DNA from: WHSV01 sp050694055
Lineage (GTDB): Bacteria > Actinomycetota > CADDZG01 > WHSQ01
Length of the DNA stretch: 31,685 bases
Direction of reading: 5' to 3'
Assembly: GCA_050694055.1 (NCBI GenBank)
Contig: JBOGWX010000132.1
Location: forward strand, 1-31,685
The translations under genes were made by a program, and so were the position numbers. The notes beneath the pieces were generated by a model. That model ran no database searches. It was not told where the DNA came from and saw nothing but the letters and a program-made list of their open reading frames with translations. Positions 7,203 to 14,424 of this stretch are shown here, piece by piece (positions within the stretch are counted from its first letter, which is position 1; every line of letters starts with the position of its first letter).

Positions 7203-8567
7203 ATGACAGCACCTGACGTCACTCCGGACAACGTCGAGCGTGTGCTGCAGCAAGAGCTTGCGCGCTACGGAACGCGGACTCCCAGGTCGGCGGCCCTCTT
7301 CGAGCGGGCCGAGGCATCCATGCCCTTTGGAGTTGCGTCGTCGTTCCAGGCCGGCGATCCCTATCCCATCTACATGGCCTCCGGCAAGGGAAGCAACATC
7401 ACGGACGTAGACGGCAACACCTACGTCGACTATCACAACGGATTCGGGGCGATGGCCGTCGGCCACGCCCATCCCACAGTGCGCGAGGCGATCGAACGCG
7501 CGGCCGGGACCGGAACTCACTTCGCCGCGACGACCGAGGACGACATCCTCCTAGCCGAAGAGCTCAAGCGCCGTTTCGGCCTGGAGAAGGTGCGCTTCGT
7601 CAACTCGGGCAGCGAGGCGACGATGGACGCCGTTCGCCTGGCCCGCGCCGCCAGCGGCAAGGACGTGCTGCTCAAGATCGAGGGCAGCTACCACGGTCAT
7701 CACGACGCGGTGATGTACTCGGTCGTGCCGACGATGGATTCCGGAGGCGCGACCGAGCGCGCTTGGTCGGTGCCATTCTCGCGCGGCATCCCGCAGGGCA
7801 CCGAGAAGCACACGATGATCGTGCCCTTCAACGACGTCGAGGCGCTGGGCAAGATGCTCGCCGAGCACGGCGACGTCATCGGCGCCCTGATCATGGAGCC
7901 GGTGATGATGAACCTGGGCATCATCGTCCCGCAGCCCGGCTACCTCGAGGCGGTGCGCGCGCTCTGCTCGAAGCACGAGGTCGTGCTCATCTTCGACGAG
8001 GTCAAGACCGGCGTCACCATTGCGCGGGGTGGCGCTACCGAGTACTTCGGCGTGCAGCCGGACCTCGTCTGTCTGGCCAAGGCCATCGGCGGCGGGACTC
8101 CGATCGGGGCTTTCGGGGGCCGGGCAGACATCATGGACGAGATCGAAAACGGAGTGGCGGCGCTCGGCACCTTCAACGGCAACCCCCTGTCGGTTGCGGC
8201 ATCCCTGGCGACCCTCACCGAGATCCTGACACCCGATGCTTACGAGCACCTTGCCAAGCTGGGCACGCGCCTCGCGCAGGGTTGTCAGGAAGTTCTGGAC
8301 CAAGCGGGGGTCAGCGCCCACACCACGGATCTCGGTTGCAAGGGCTCCATCACCTTCAGTGAGCGCAAGCTCGTTCACTACCGCGACTTCCAGACGATCG
8401 ACGACTCTTTGTTCGATGCGTCGTGGTACTGGCTCATCAATCGCGGGATCTTTCAGACGCCGGGCAAAGAGGAGCAATGGACGATCTCCGTCCAGCACGA
8501 CGAAGACGACATCGACACCTTCGTCAACGTCCTGGACGAGTACTGCCAGAAGGTCACATCCGCTTAG
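7203..8567 (+). CDS. Class III PLP aminotransferase, HemL-like, paralogue 2
   Basis: This 454-residue enzyme has the same domain order as the protein at 1366-2736. It shares YHGHHD at about 163-168, FDEVKTG with D265, the Schiff-base lysine K293 in CLAKAIGGG and the GTFNGNPL segment. The two proteins align along their whole length, so they are paralogues, but the stretch at about 170-205 differs strongly and may line the substrate pocket. GGGAGGA lies 9 nt before the ATG. The gene is 28 nt upstream of the aldehyde dehydrogenase on the same strand, so the pair probably converts an amine to an aldehyde and then to an acid. The exact substrate is unknown; putrescine or a related diamine is a reasonable guess. 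Confidence 0.9.
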   Translation: MTAPDVTPDNVERVLQQELARYGTRTPRSAALFERAEASMPFGVASSFQAGDPYPIYMASGKGSNITDVDGNTYVDYHNGFGAMAVGHAHPTVREAIERAAGTGTHFAATTEDDILLAEELKRRFGLEKVRFVNSGSEATMDAVRLARAASGKDVLLKIEGSYHGHHDAVMYSVVPTMDSGGATERAWSVPFSRGIPQGTEKHTMIVPFNDVEALGKMLAEHGDVIGALIMEPVMMNLGIIVPQPGYLEAVRALCSKHEVVLIFDEVKTGVTIARGGATEYFGVQPDLVCLAKAIGGGTPIGAFGGRADIMDEIENGVAALGTFNGNPLSVAASLATLTEILTPDAYEHLAKLGTRLAQGCQEVLDQAGVSAHTTDLGCKGSITFSERKLVHYRDFQTIDDSLFDASWYWLINRGIFQTPGKEEQWTISVQHDEDDIDTFVNVLDEYCQKVTSA

Positions 8568-8595
8568 ACGCATCACCGAGGGAGGAACGGACGAC

Positions 8596-10026
8596 ATGGC
8601 GACCAAGCTTCAGAACTTCATCGACGGCGAATACCGCGACGCGGCCGAGGGCAAGACCTACGAGCTGGTCAACCCCGTCACGGGCGAGGCATTCGCCGAG
8701 GCGCCACATTCGGGAGCCGCCGACGTCGACGCGGCCTGCGGGGCGGCCCGGCGTGCCTTCGACAAGTGGCGTGATGCGACCCCGAGCGAGCGCAGCCTCG
8801 CACTGATTCGCATCGCCGACGCGATCGAGTCCCATGCCGACGAGCTGGTGCGACTCGAGGTCGAGAACACCGGGAAACCCACCGAACTCACGACGAGCGA
8901 AGAGATCCCGCCGATGGTGGATCAGATCCGCTTCTTCGCCGGAGCGGCGCGCGTTCTCGAAGGCAAGTCCGCCGGTGAGTACATGGCGGGCCATACCTCG
9001 TTCATCCGCAGGGAACCGGTCGGAGTCTGCGCCCAAGTCACGCCCTGGAACTATCCGATGATGATGGCGGTGTGGAAGTGGGCCCCCGCGATCGCCGCCG
9101 GCAACACCGTGGTGCTCAAGCCGTCGGACACCACGCCCGTCACGACGGTGCGGATGGCCGAGATCATGGCCGAGTTCCTGCCGCCCGGCGTCTTCAACGT
9201 CATCTGCGGCGACCGCGACACAGGGGCGACGTTGGTCGGCCACGACATTCCCGCCATGGCCTCGATCACCGGAAGCGTAAGGGCGGGTAAGGAGGTCGCA
9301 GTCGCCGCCGCAAAGAGTCTGAAGCGCGTCCATCTCGAGCTGGGAGGAAAGGCGCCGGTCATCGTGTTCGACGATGCCGACCTCGAGGTCGCGGCGACCG
9401 GCATCTCCGAGGCCGGCTACTTCAATGCCGGCCAGGACTGCACCGCAGCGACGCGTGTCCTCGCCGGAGCGGGTGTGTACGACGACTTCGTCAGCGAGAT
9501 CACCGCGCGCGCCAAGGAGATGAAGACCGGAGATCCCAACGACCCCGACACCTTCTTCGGTCCCCTCAACAACGCCGATCAGCTCGCGCGGGTCACCGGC
9601 TTCCTCGAGCGTGCTCCCGACAGCGTCCAGGTGGTGACCGGCGGGCACCAGGTCGACGGCCCCGGTTTCTTCGTCGAACCCACGGTGGTGAGTGGGCTGC
9701 AGCAGACGGACGAGATGAGCCGGAACGAGATCTTCGGCCCCGTAATCACGGTTCAGCAATTCGACGACGAGGACAAGGCCATCGCCTGGGCCAACGACGT
9801 CGAGTACGGACTGGCCTCGAGCGTGTGGACTAGAGACCACGGACGAGCCATGCGCATGTCAAAGGCGCTCGACTTCGGATGCGTGTGGATCAACACGCAC
9901 ATCCCGCTGGTCGCCGAAATGCCGCATGGTGGCTTCAAGCACTCGGGCCACGGCAAGGACCTCTCGATGTACGGGCTCGAGGACTACACCCGCATCAAGC
10001 ACGTCATGACTAACATCGAAGCCTGA
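8596..10026 (+). CDS. Aldehyde dehydrogenase, gamma-aminobutyraldehyde dehydrogenase (PatD)-like
   Basis: This 476-residue NAD(P)-dependent aldehyde dehydrogenase has TPWNYP with N152, LELGGKAP with general base E248, and the catalytic C282 in NAGQDCTAA. Runs such as RFFAGAAR, GEYMAGHTS, NTHIPLVAEMPHGG and YGLEDYT closely follow what I remember of E. coli PatD (YdcW), which oxidises 4-aminobutyraldehyde to GABA. Betaine-aldehyde dehydrogenase is the main alternative. GGGAGGAACGGACGAC precedes the ATG, a strong ribosome-binding site. It lies directly behind the HemL-like aminotransferase, and a strong hairpin follows at 10036-10070. GABA produced here would feed the aminotransferase at 12579-13907. 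Confidence 0.93.
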   Translation: MATKLQNFIDGEYRDAAEGKTYELVNPVTGEAFAEAPHSGAADVDAACGAARRAFDKWRDATPSERSLALIRIADAIESHADELVRLEVENTGKPTELTTSEEIPPMVDQIRFFAGAARVLEGKSAGEYMAGHTSFIRREPVGVCAQVTPWNYPMMMAVWKWAPAIAAGNTVVLKPSDTTPVTTVRMAEIMAEFLPPGVFNVICGDRDTGATLVGHDIPAMASITGSVRAGKEVAVAAAKSLKRVHLELGGKAPVIVFDDADLEVAATGISEAGYFNAGQDCTAATRVLAGAGVYDDFVSEITARAKEMKTGDPNDPDTFFGPLNNADQLARVTGFLERAPDSVQVVTGGHQVDGPGFFVEPTVVSGLQQTDEMSRNEIFGPVITVQQFDDEDKAIAWANDVEYGLASSVWTRDHGRAMRMSKALDFGCVWINTHIPLVAEMPHGGFKHSGHGKDLSMYGLEDYTRIKHVMTNIEA

Positions 10027-10035
10027 CAAAACCGT

Positions 10036-10070
10036 CAGCGTGAGAGCGCTCTCATGCTCTTCTCACGCTG
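10036..10070 (+). terminator. Strong hairpin after the aldehyde dehydrogenase gene
   Basis: CAGCGTGAGA (10036-10045) and TCTCACGCTG (10061-10070) form a perfect 10-bp stem with a 15-nt loop, 9 nt after the stop codon. A C-rich stretch follows instead of a T-tract, so it is a terminator-like or 3'-end-protecting structure rather than a classical intrinsic terminator. Confidence 0.55.
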
Positions 10071-10127
10071 CCCCCACAAAGGTCTCGCAGGCTGGGAATC
10101 GACGAGCTTCCGACTTGAAGGGACACC

Positions 10128-11507
10128 GTGGGCATCAGCCTCGAAGCGGGGGCCCGGACGGAGAGGGCCGCGTCCGAGTCTGCTGGTTCGAACGCGCGCC
10201 TGGACGCCCTCTTTCGGCCCATCGACCCAGCCTCGCTCGCCTTCTTTCGCATTGGCTTCGGGTTGCTCATGTTCTGGGAGGTACTCCGCTATTTCCACTA
10301 CGGATGGATCGACCGGTACTGGATCGATCCGGCCGTCAACTTCGGCTATCCGGGCTTCGAATGGGTGCGCCCTTGGCCCGGCATGGGCATGCGCATTCAT
10401 TTCGTCGTGCTCGGCATACTCGCCTTGTGCATCGCGGCCGGGTGCTTCTACCGGATTGCGGCTCCCCTGTTCGCTCTGGGCTTCACCTACGCGTTCCTGC
10501 TCGAGCAAACCCGCTACCTGAACCACTTCTATCTCATCGCGTTGTTGAGCTTCCTGCTGTGCTTCGTGCCGGCTCACCGGGCCTGGTCGATCGACGCGCT
10601 CCGCGACCCGGCGCTGCGCGACGGCACGGTTGCCGTATGGGGACTGTGGCTTCTGCGCGCGCAGATCACGATCGTCTACCTCTTCGGGGGCATCGCGAAA
10701 CTCAACGTGGATTGGCTGGGCGGGGAACCGATGCGCATGTGGCTGGCCGCCCGCACGGACACACCGCTGATCGGTGGATCGTTCACCGAGGAATGGGTCG
10801 TCTACCTCTTCTCTTACGGTGCGCTGTTCATCGACCTGGTGATTCCGTTCTTGCTCTTGATCCGTCCAACTCGTATCGCCGCGTTCGCCGTGGTGGTGGG
10901 CTTCCATCTGCTCAACGACCAGCTGTTCTTCATCGGGATCTTCCCCTGGATGATGATCGTGGCGACGTTGCTGTTCTTTCCTCCAGATTGGCCTCGCCGG
11001 CTGCTCAGACGCGCGCGGCCGGCGCACACCCGCTCTGGTCGCTCCGCTCCCCCCTACGCGGCGTGGGTCGCGGCAGCTCTGGCGCTGTATCTGGCGTTAC
11101 AGGTTCTGATCCCCTTGCGCCACTTCCTGTATCCGGGCAACGAGAGCTGGACCGAGGAGGGACACCGTTTCGCATGGCACATGAAGCTCCGCGACAAATC
11201 CACCCAAGCACGCTTCTTCGCCACCGACCCCCGTACCGGCCAAACCTGGGAGCTCGATGCATCGGACTTCGCCGAGGAGTGGCAGTTCGACAAGATCATC
11301 GACCGGCCCCACCTGCTGCCTCCGTTCGCCCGTCACGTCCGCGATGTGCTTGGCAGGCAGGGTTACGGCAACCTCTTGATCCACGCAGAGATCATGAGCT
11401 CGCTAAACGGGCGCAAGTCACAGTTGCTGGTGAACCCGGACGTCAACCTGGCGGCGGTCAAGTCCGGACTGCCGCCGAATCCCTGGATCCTGCCGCTGAA
11501 GGACTAA
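10128..11507 (+). CDS. Vitamin K-dependent gamma-carboxylase-like (HTTM) membrane protein
   Basis: This 459-residue protein has several hydrophobic membrane segments between about 35 and 330 and a soluble C-terminal part. It resembles animal vitamin K-dependent gamma-carboxylase beyond the membrane domain. YLNHFYL (H133) corresponds to the human NNHSYL region with H160. GGIAKLNVDW (K191) corresponds to the region of the catalytic base K218. The C-terminal part has WTEEGHRFAWHMKLRDK, SLNGR and WILPL as landmarks. The alignment is from memory. A bacterial substrate for glutamate carboxylation is not known to me, so the reaction is unproven. GTG at 10128 has GAAGGGA about 5 nt upstream. The gene stands alone between the amine genes and converges on the agmatinase gene. 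Confidence 0.82.
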   Translation: MGISLEAGARTERAASESAGSNARLDALFRPIDPASLAFFRIGFGLLMFWEVLRYFHYGWIDRYWIDPAVNFGYPGFEWVRPWPGMGMRIHFVVLGILALCIAAGCFYRIAAPLFALGFTYAFLLEQTRYLNHFYLIALLSFLLCFVPAHRAWSIDALRDPALRDGTVAVWGLWLLRAQITIVYLFGGIAKLNVDWLGGEPMRMWLAARTDTPLIGGSFTEEWVVYLFSYGALFIDLVIPFLLLIRPTRIAAFAVVVGFHLLNDQLFFIGIFPWMMIVATLLFFPPDWPRRLLRRARPAHTRSGRSAPPYAAWVAAALALYLALQVLIPLRHFLYPGNESWTEEGHRFAWHMKLRDKSTQARFFATDPRTGQTWELDASDFAEEWQFDKIIDRPHLLPPFARHVRDVLGRQGYGNLLIHAEIMSSLNGRKSQLLVNPDVNLAAVKSGLPPNPWILPLKD

Positions 11508-11531
11508 CCCCGACCTCCGGTCTCCCGTGAA

Positions 11532-11579
11532 CTCTCGGACCCTCAGGTGCCGGCTCACGCGCCGCTATTGGTCCGAGAG
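11532..11579. terminator. Bidirectional terminator-like inverted repeat between convergent genes
   Basis: CTCTCGGACC (11532-11541) and GGTCCGAGAG (11570-11579) form a perfect 10-bp stem with a 28-nt GC-rich loop. It fills the 79-nt gap between the convergent ends of the carboxylase-like gene (11507) and the ureohydrolase gene (11587). No clear T-run flanks it. Confidence 0.55.
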
Positions 11580-11586
11580 CGGGCCA

Positions 11587-12579
11587 CTAAGTCGCGTTCT
11601 CGGGAGCCGCCGAACCTCGCCCTCGGTGCACCGCCAGTCCGCTCAGGGCTTCGCATACGACCCTGTGCGCAGCCATCGCCGTGATGTTGGCGTGATCGTA
11701 AGGTGGCGACACCTCGACGACGTCCATCCCGACGAGTCCCCGCTCGACCGTCAGCCGGCGGACGGCCCGCAGCAGTTCACGGCTGGTCATTCCGCCCGGC
11801 TCGGGCGTCCCCGTGCCCGGCGCGTAAGCCGGGTCCAGCACGTCGATGTCGACCGACAAGAACAGATGCTCGGTGTCGGCGATTTCACTCAGCACCTCGT
11901 CCACCACCGCGTCGATGCCGCGCTCGATGATCTCGCCCATGCGGTGCCAGCGCACGCCCTTCGAGCGAGCCCACGCGAACTCTTCAGGAAACGGCCAGTA
12001 GCCGCGCAGCCCGACCTGGATCAGACGATCGCCGCTAATGATGTCGTCGATGACGAGGTGTCGAAAGGGAGTGCCGTGGCTCCATTTCAAGCCGTAGAGC
12101 TCGCTGGCAGTGTCGGCGTGCGTATCGAACTGCACGACGGCAACGCTGCCACTCTCATAGCGTTGCGCGACCGTCGCAATGTCGGGATAAGCGATCGAGT
12201 GGTCGCCTCCCAGAACGATCGGTATGGCGCCTGCATCGAGGATGTGACCGACGGACTCGCGGATCGCCTTGTGACTGGCGTGAGCATCGCCCGGCTTCAC
12301 GACTGCGTCCCCATGATCGACGATGGTCATCTCGGCGAACGGGTCGACCCCGAGCTCCAGGTTCCATAGGCTGGGATTTCCGTCGTCGCTCGCAAGTCGA
12401 ATCTCGCGTGGTCCGAAGCGCGCCCCGGGACGGTAGGTGACGAGGTCGTCCATTGGCGCGCCGACGATCGCGACGTCCGCGCCCATGAGTTCGGCAGCCT
12501 CAAGCGCAAGCGGCACCTTTTGAAAGGTCGGACCACCCGCGTACGACGGCTCGTCCGGACGGTTAATGCGCAATGACAT
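11587..12579 (-). CDS. Ureohydrolase: agmatinase or 4-guanidinobutyrase
   Basis: This 330-residue arginase-superfamily enzyme splits urea from a guanidino compound. The dinuclear Mn ligands are all visible: H127 in GGDHS, D152, H154 and D156 in DTHAD, and D244 and D246 in SVDIDVLDP. I chose the ATG at 12579 rather than the longer frame from 12606, because it overlaps the stop of the upstream gene as TGATG, implying translational coupling. That upstream partner is a GABA aminotransferase. Two readings follow: agmatine to putrescine, feeding the island's amine oxidase, or 4-guanidinobutyrate to GABA, feeding the coupled aminotransferase directly. The sequence does not decide between them. Confidence 0.9.
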   Translation of the reverse strand: MSLRINRPDEPSYAGGPTFQKVPLALEAAELMGADVAIVGAPMDDLVTYRPGARFGPREIRLASDDGNPSLWNLELGVDPFAEMTIVDHGDAVVKPGDAHASHKAIRESVGHILDAGAIPIVLGGDHSIAYPDIATVAQRYESGSVAVVQFDTHADTASELYGLKWSHGTPFRHLVIDDIISGDRLIQVGLRGYWPFPEEFAWARSKGVRWHRMGEIIERGIDAVVDEVLSEIADTEHLFLSVDIDVLDPAYAPGTGTPEPGGMTSRELLRAVRRLTVERGLVGMDVVEVSPPYDHANITAMAAHRVVCEALSGLAVHRGRGSAAPENAT

Positions 12580-13907
12580 CAGTCGCTCATGCCCCCATCG
12601 GCCCATTCGAGTGCCTCCACCAGGACGTCGAGTCCTCTGTGCAGGTCGTCTTCCGAGATGACCAGTGGTGCGAGCAGCCTCACGACGTTGTCGTAGGTAC
12701 CGGCTTTCAAAATGAGCACGCCTCGCTCGTGACAGCGCTTGAGGATCGCTCCGGTCGCGAGTTTGGCGGGTTCCTTCGTCTTCTTGTCGGTCACCAGCTC
12801 GATGGCGACCATCGGTCCGAGACCACGCACCTCACCGACGATGCCGAGCGAGTCGGCGAGCGGATCGAGTCGTTGTCTGATCACGCGTCCTTGATTCTTG
12901 GCACGGTCGAGCAGGTCGGTTTCGGTCAGCTCTTCGAGCACCGCCAGCGCCGCCGCACAGGCGACCGGGTTGCCCCCATAGGTTCCACCCAGGCCCCCGA
13001 CGTGCGGCGCGTCCATGACCTCGGCGGTGCCGGTCACGCCCGATATCGGGAGCCCCGCCCCGAGGGACTTCGCCGTCGTCACGAGATCGGGCACCACGCC
13101 GTACTGCTCGATCGCGAACAGTGTGCCCGTGCGTCCCATCCCGGACTGCACTTCGTCGTCGATGTAGAGGATGTCCCGCTCCTCACAAATAGACTTGAGC
13201 GCGGGGAGGTAGTCGTCGGGAGCGACGACGAAGCCACCCTCTCCCTGTACCGGCTCGACCAGCATGCAGGCGACGTTGGAAGCTCCGATCTGCGAGTCGA
13301 TCAGGTCGGCCGTGTAGCCGGCGCAGGCGAGTCCACAAGTCTGGTGCTCGAGATCGAGAGGACACCGGTAGCAGTAAGCGAAGGGAGCTCGGTGCACCTC
13401 GGGTGCGAAGGGACCGAAGCCGTGCCGATAGGGCATTTCCTTGGCGGTGAGAGTCATCCCCAGCAGAGTGCGGCCGGAGAAGCCGTTCGAGAAGCCGAGC
13501 ACTGCGGGTCGCTCCGTGGCGTAGCGCGAGATCTTGACCGCGTTCTCGACGGCCTCGGCCCCCGAGTTCGCCAGCATCGTCTTCTTGTCGTAGTCGCCGG
13601 GCGTCAGCTCGTTCAAGCGCTCGGCGAGCTCAACGTAGCCCTCGTACATCGAGACGTGGAAGCACTCGTGCAGGAAGCGCCGGGCCTGCTCGACCACGGC
13701 CTGGGTTACCCGCTCGTTTTGTCGTCCGACGTTTAGAACGCCCAGTCCGCCGGCAAGGTCGATGAACTCGTTGCCATCGACGTCGGTGACCGAGGCGCCG
13801 TCACCCTCGGCGACGAAGATGGGGGCCGTGTTGAACACGGCGCGCGGAACGGCCTTGTTGCGCCGCTCGAACAACTCTCCCGAAACCGGGCCCGGAATGT
13901 CGGTCAC
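12579..13907 (-). CDS. gabT: 4-aminobutyrate aminotransferase (GabT-like)
   Basis: This 442-residue class III PLP aminotransferase has ANSGAEAVENAVK for phosphate and substrate binding, YIDDEVQSGMGRTG with D251, the Schiff-base lysine K280 in TTAKSLG, and GGTYGGNP near 350. A CYRCPL...C...C segment (about 179-195) is typical of GABA aminotransferases. It would convert GABA and 2-oxoglutarate to succinate semialdehyde and glutamate. An open frame runs up to 14105, but its extra residues are not protein-like, and it overlaps the small gene at 13999. GTG at 13907 has GGGAG about 8 nt upstream and gives the usual family length. It is coupled to the ureohydrolase downstream. No succinate-semialdehyde dehydrogenase is seen, although the aldehyde dehydrogenase at 8596 might contribute. 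Confidence 0.9.
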   Translation of the reverse strand: MTDIPGPVSGELFERRNKAVPRAVFNTAPIFVAEGDGASVTDVDGNEFIDLAGGLGVLNVGRQNERVTQAVVEQARRFLHECFHVSMYEGYVELAERLNELTPGDYDKKTMLANSGAEAVENAVKISRYATERPAVLGFSNGFSGRTLLGMTLTAKEMPYRHGFGPFAPEVHRAPFAYCYRCPLDLEHQTCGLACAGYTADLIDSQIGASNVACMLVEPVQGEGGFVVAPDDYLPALKSICEERDILYIDDEVQSGMGRTGTLFAIEQYGVVPDLVTTAKSLGAGLPISGVTGTAEVMDAPHVGGLGGTYGGNPVACAAALAVLEELTETDLLDRAKNQGRVIRQRLDPLADSLGIVGEVRGLGPMVAIELVTDKKTKEPAKLATGAILKRCHERGVLILKAGTYDNVVRLLAPLVISEDDLHRGLDVLVEALEWADGGMSD

Positions 13908-13998
13908 AACTCGCTCCCAAGTCGAACTTCGTCTAACAGCTCGCCCTGGCAAGAAGGTACCAGCCGCCCCGGGGCAAGGGGTTCTCAGGAATCTGGAA

Positions 13999-14193
13999 TC
14001 AGTCGGTCGCGCGTCGCTCGGCGTCGATCGAGGCGGCCAGTGCGTCGGCATCTCCCACGACGGCTCGGATCTTCTTGAGCGCATTTCGCAGTGCGTCGGT
14101 GTCACCGAGACCAGACGCGCGCGCCGAGGTCAAGAGGTAGGAGGCCTCGTCCAGCAGAGCGTCGAGTTCAGTTGTGGGGTCTGAAGTGGGCAT
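13999..14193 (-). CDS. Small acidic helical protein, 64 residues, unknown
   Basis: This short open frame encodes an acidic, Ala/Leu/Asp-rich and probably all-helical protein with no Cys, His or membrane segment. I do not recognise it. It precedes the GABA aminotransferase gene by 91 nt on the same strand and may be the first gene of that operon. The ATG is preceded by a weak AAGAAG. Support is the protein-like composition and position only; it could be a chance frame. Confidence 0.45.
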   Translation of the reverse strand: MPTSDPTTELDALLDEASYLLTSARASGLGDTDALRNALKKIRAVVGDADALAASIDAERRATD

Positions 14194-14293
14194 CGCTTCG
14201 CTTCTTGTCGTCGTGAGGCGGAGTCGTTCAGGCGTAGCCGTGGGGCGCGAATTCTAAGAGGTCTCGTCAATCGACGATCGCGTTGCGAGACGA

Positions 14294-14311
14294 CTAGTCC
14301 ATTCGGACTAG
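14294..14311. promoter_or_regulatory. Perfect palindrome CTAGTCC-N4-GGACTAG
   Basis: A 7-bp inverted repeat with an ATTC spacer lies about 100 nt upstream of the small gene/GabT operon and beyond the end of the lactone oxidase gene. A TAGAAT -10-like box on the minus strand lies at 14256-14251, and a second inverted repeat GTCTCG/CGAGAC spans 14261-14291. It may be an operator for the GabT operon or a terminator remnant. It does not match the TTGAAC palindromes upstream. Confidence 0.35.
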
Positions 14312-14424
14312 ATAGCTCTGGGACGAGCGGTGCTGGAAAGACCGGCATGAGTCAGGGAGGTAGCGAGTGGCGAAAGCACCAAACGAGACGACGATTTTCA
14401 GCCTGGAAGCCTTCGTGGAGTCCC

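Noticed and set aside
5344..7206. 620-codon plus-strand frame across the amidohydrolase end and the FAD oxidase
   Set aside because: It is a shadow of two genes with clear motifs, with no family resemblance of its own.
10181..10197. tRNA T-loop-like GGTTCGAAC
   Set aside because: It falls in the coding start of the carboxylase-like gene, and no cloverleaf can be built around it.
13908..14105. 66-residue N-terminal extension of GabT
   Set aside because: The composition is not protein-like, it overlaps the small gene, and the GTG at 13907 with GGGAG gives the normal family length.
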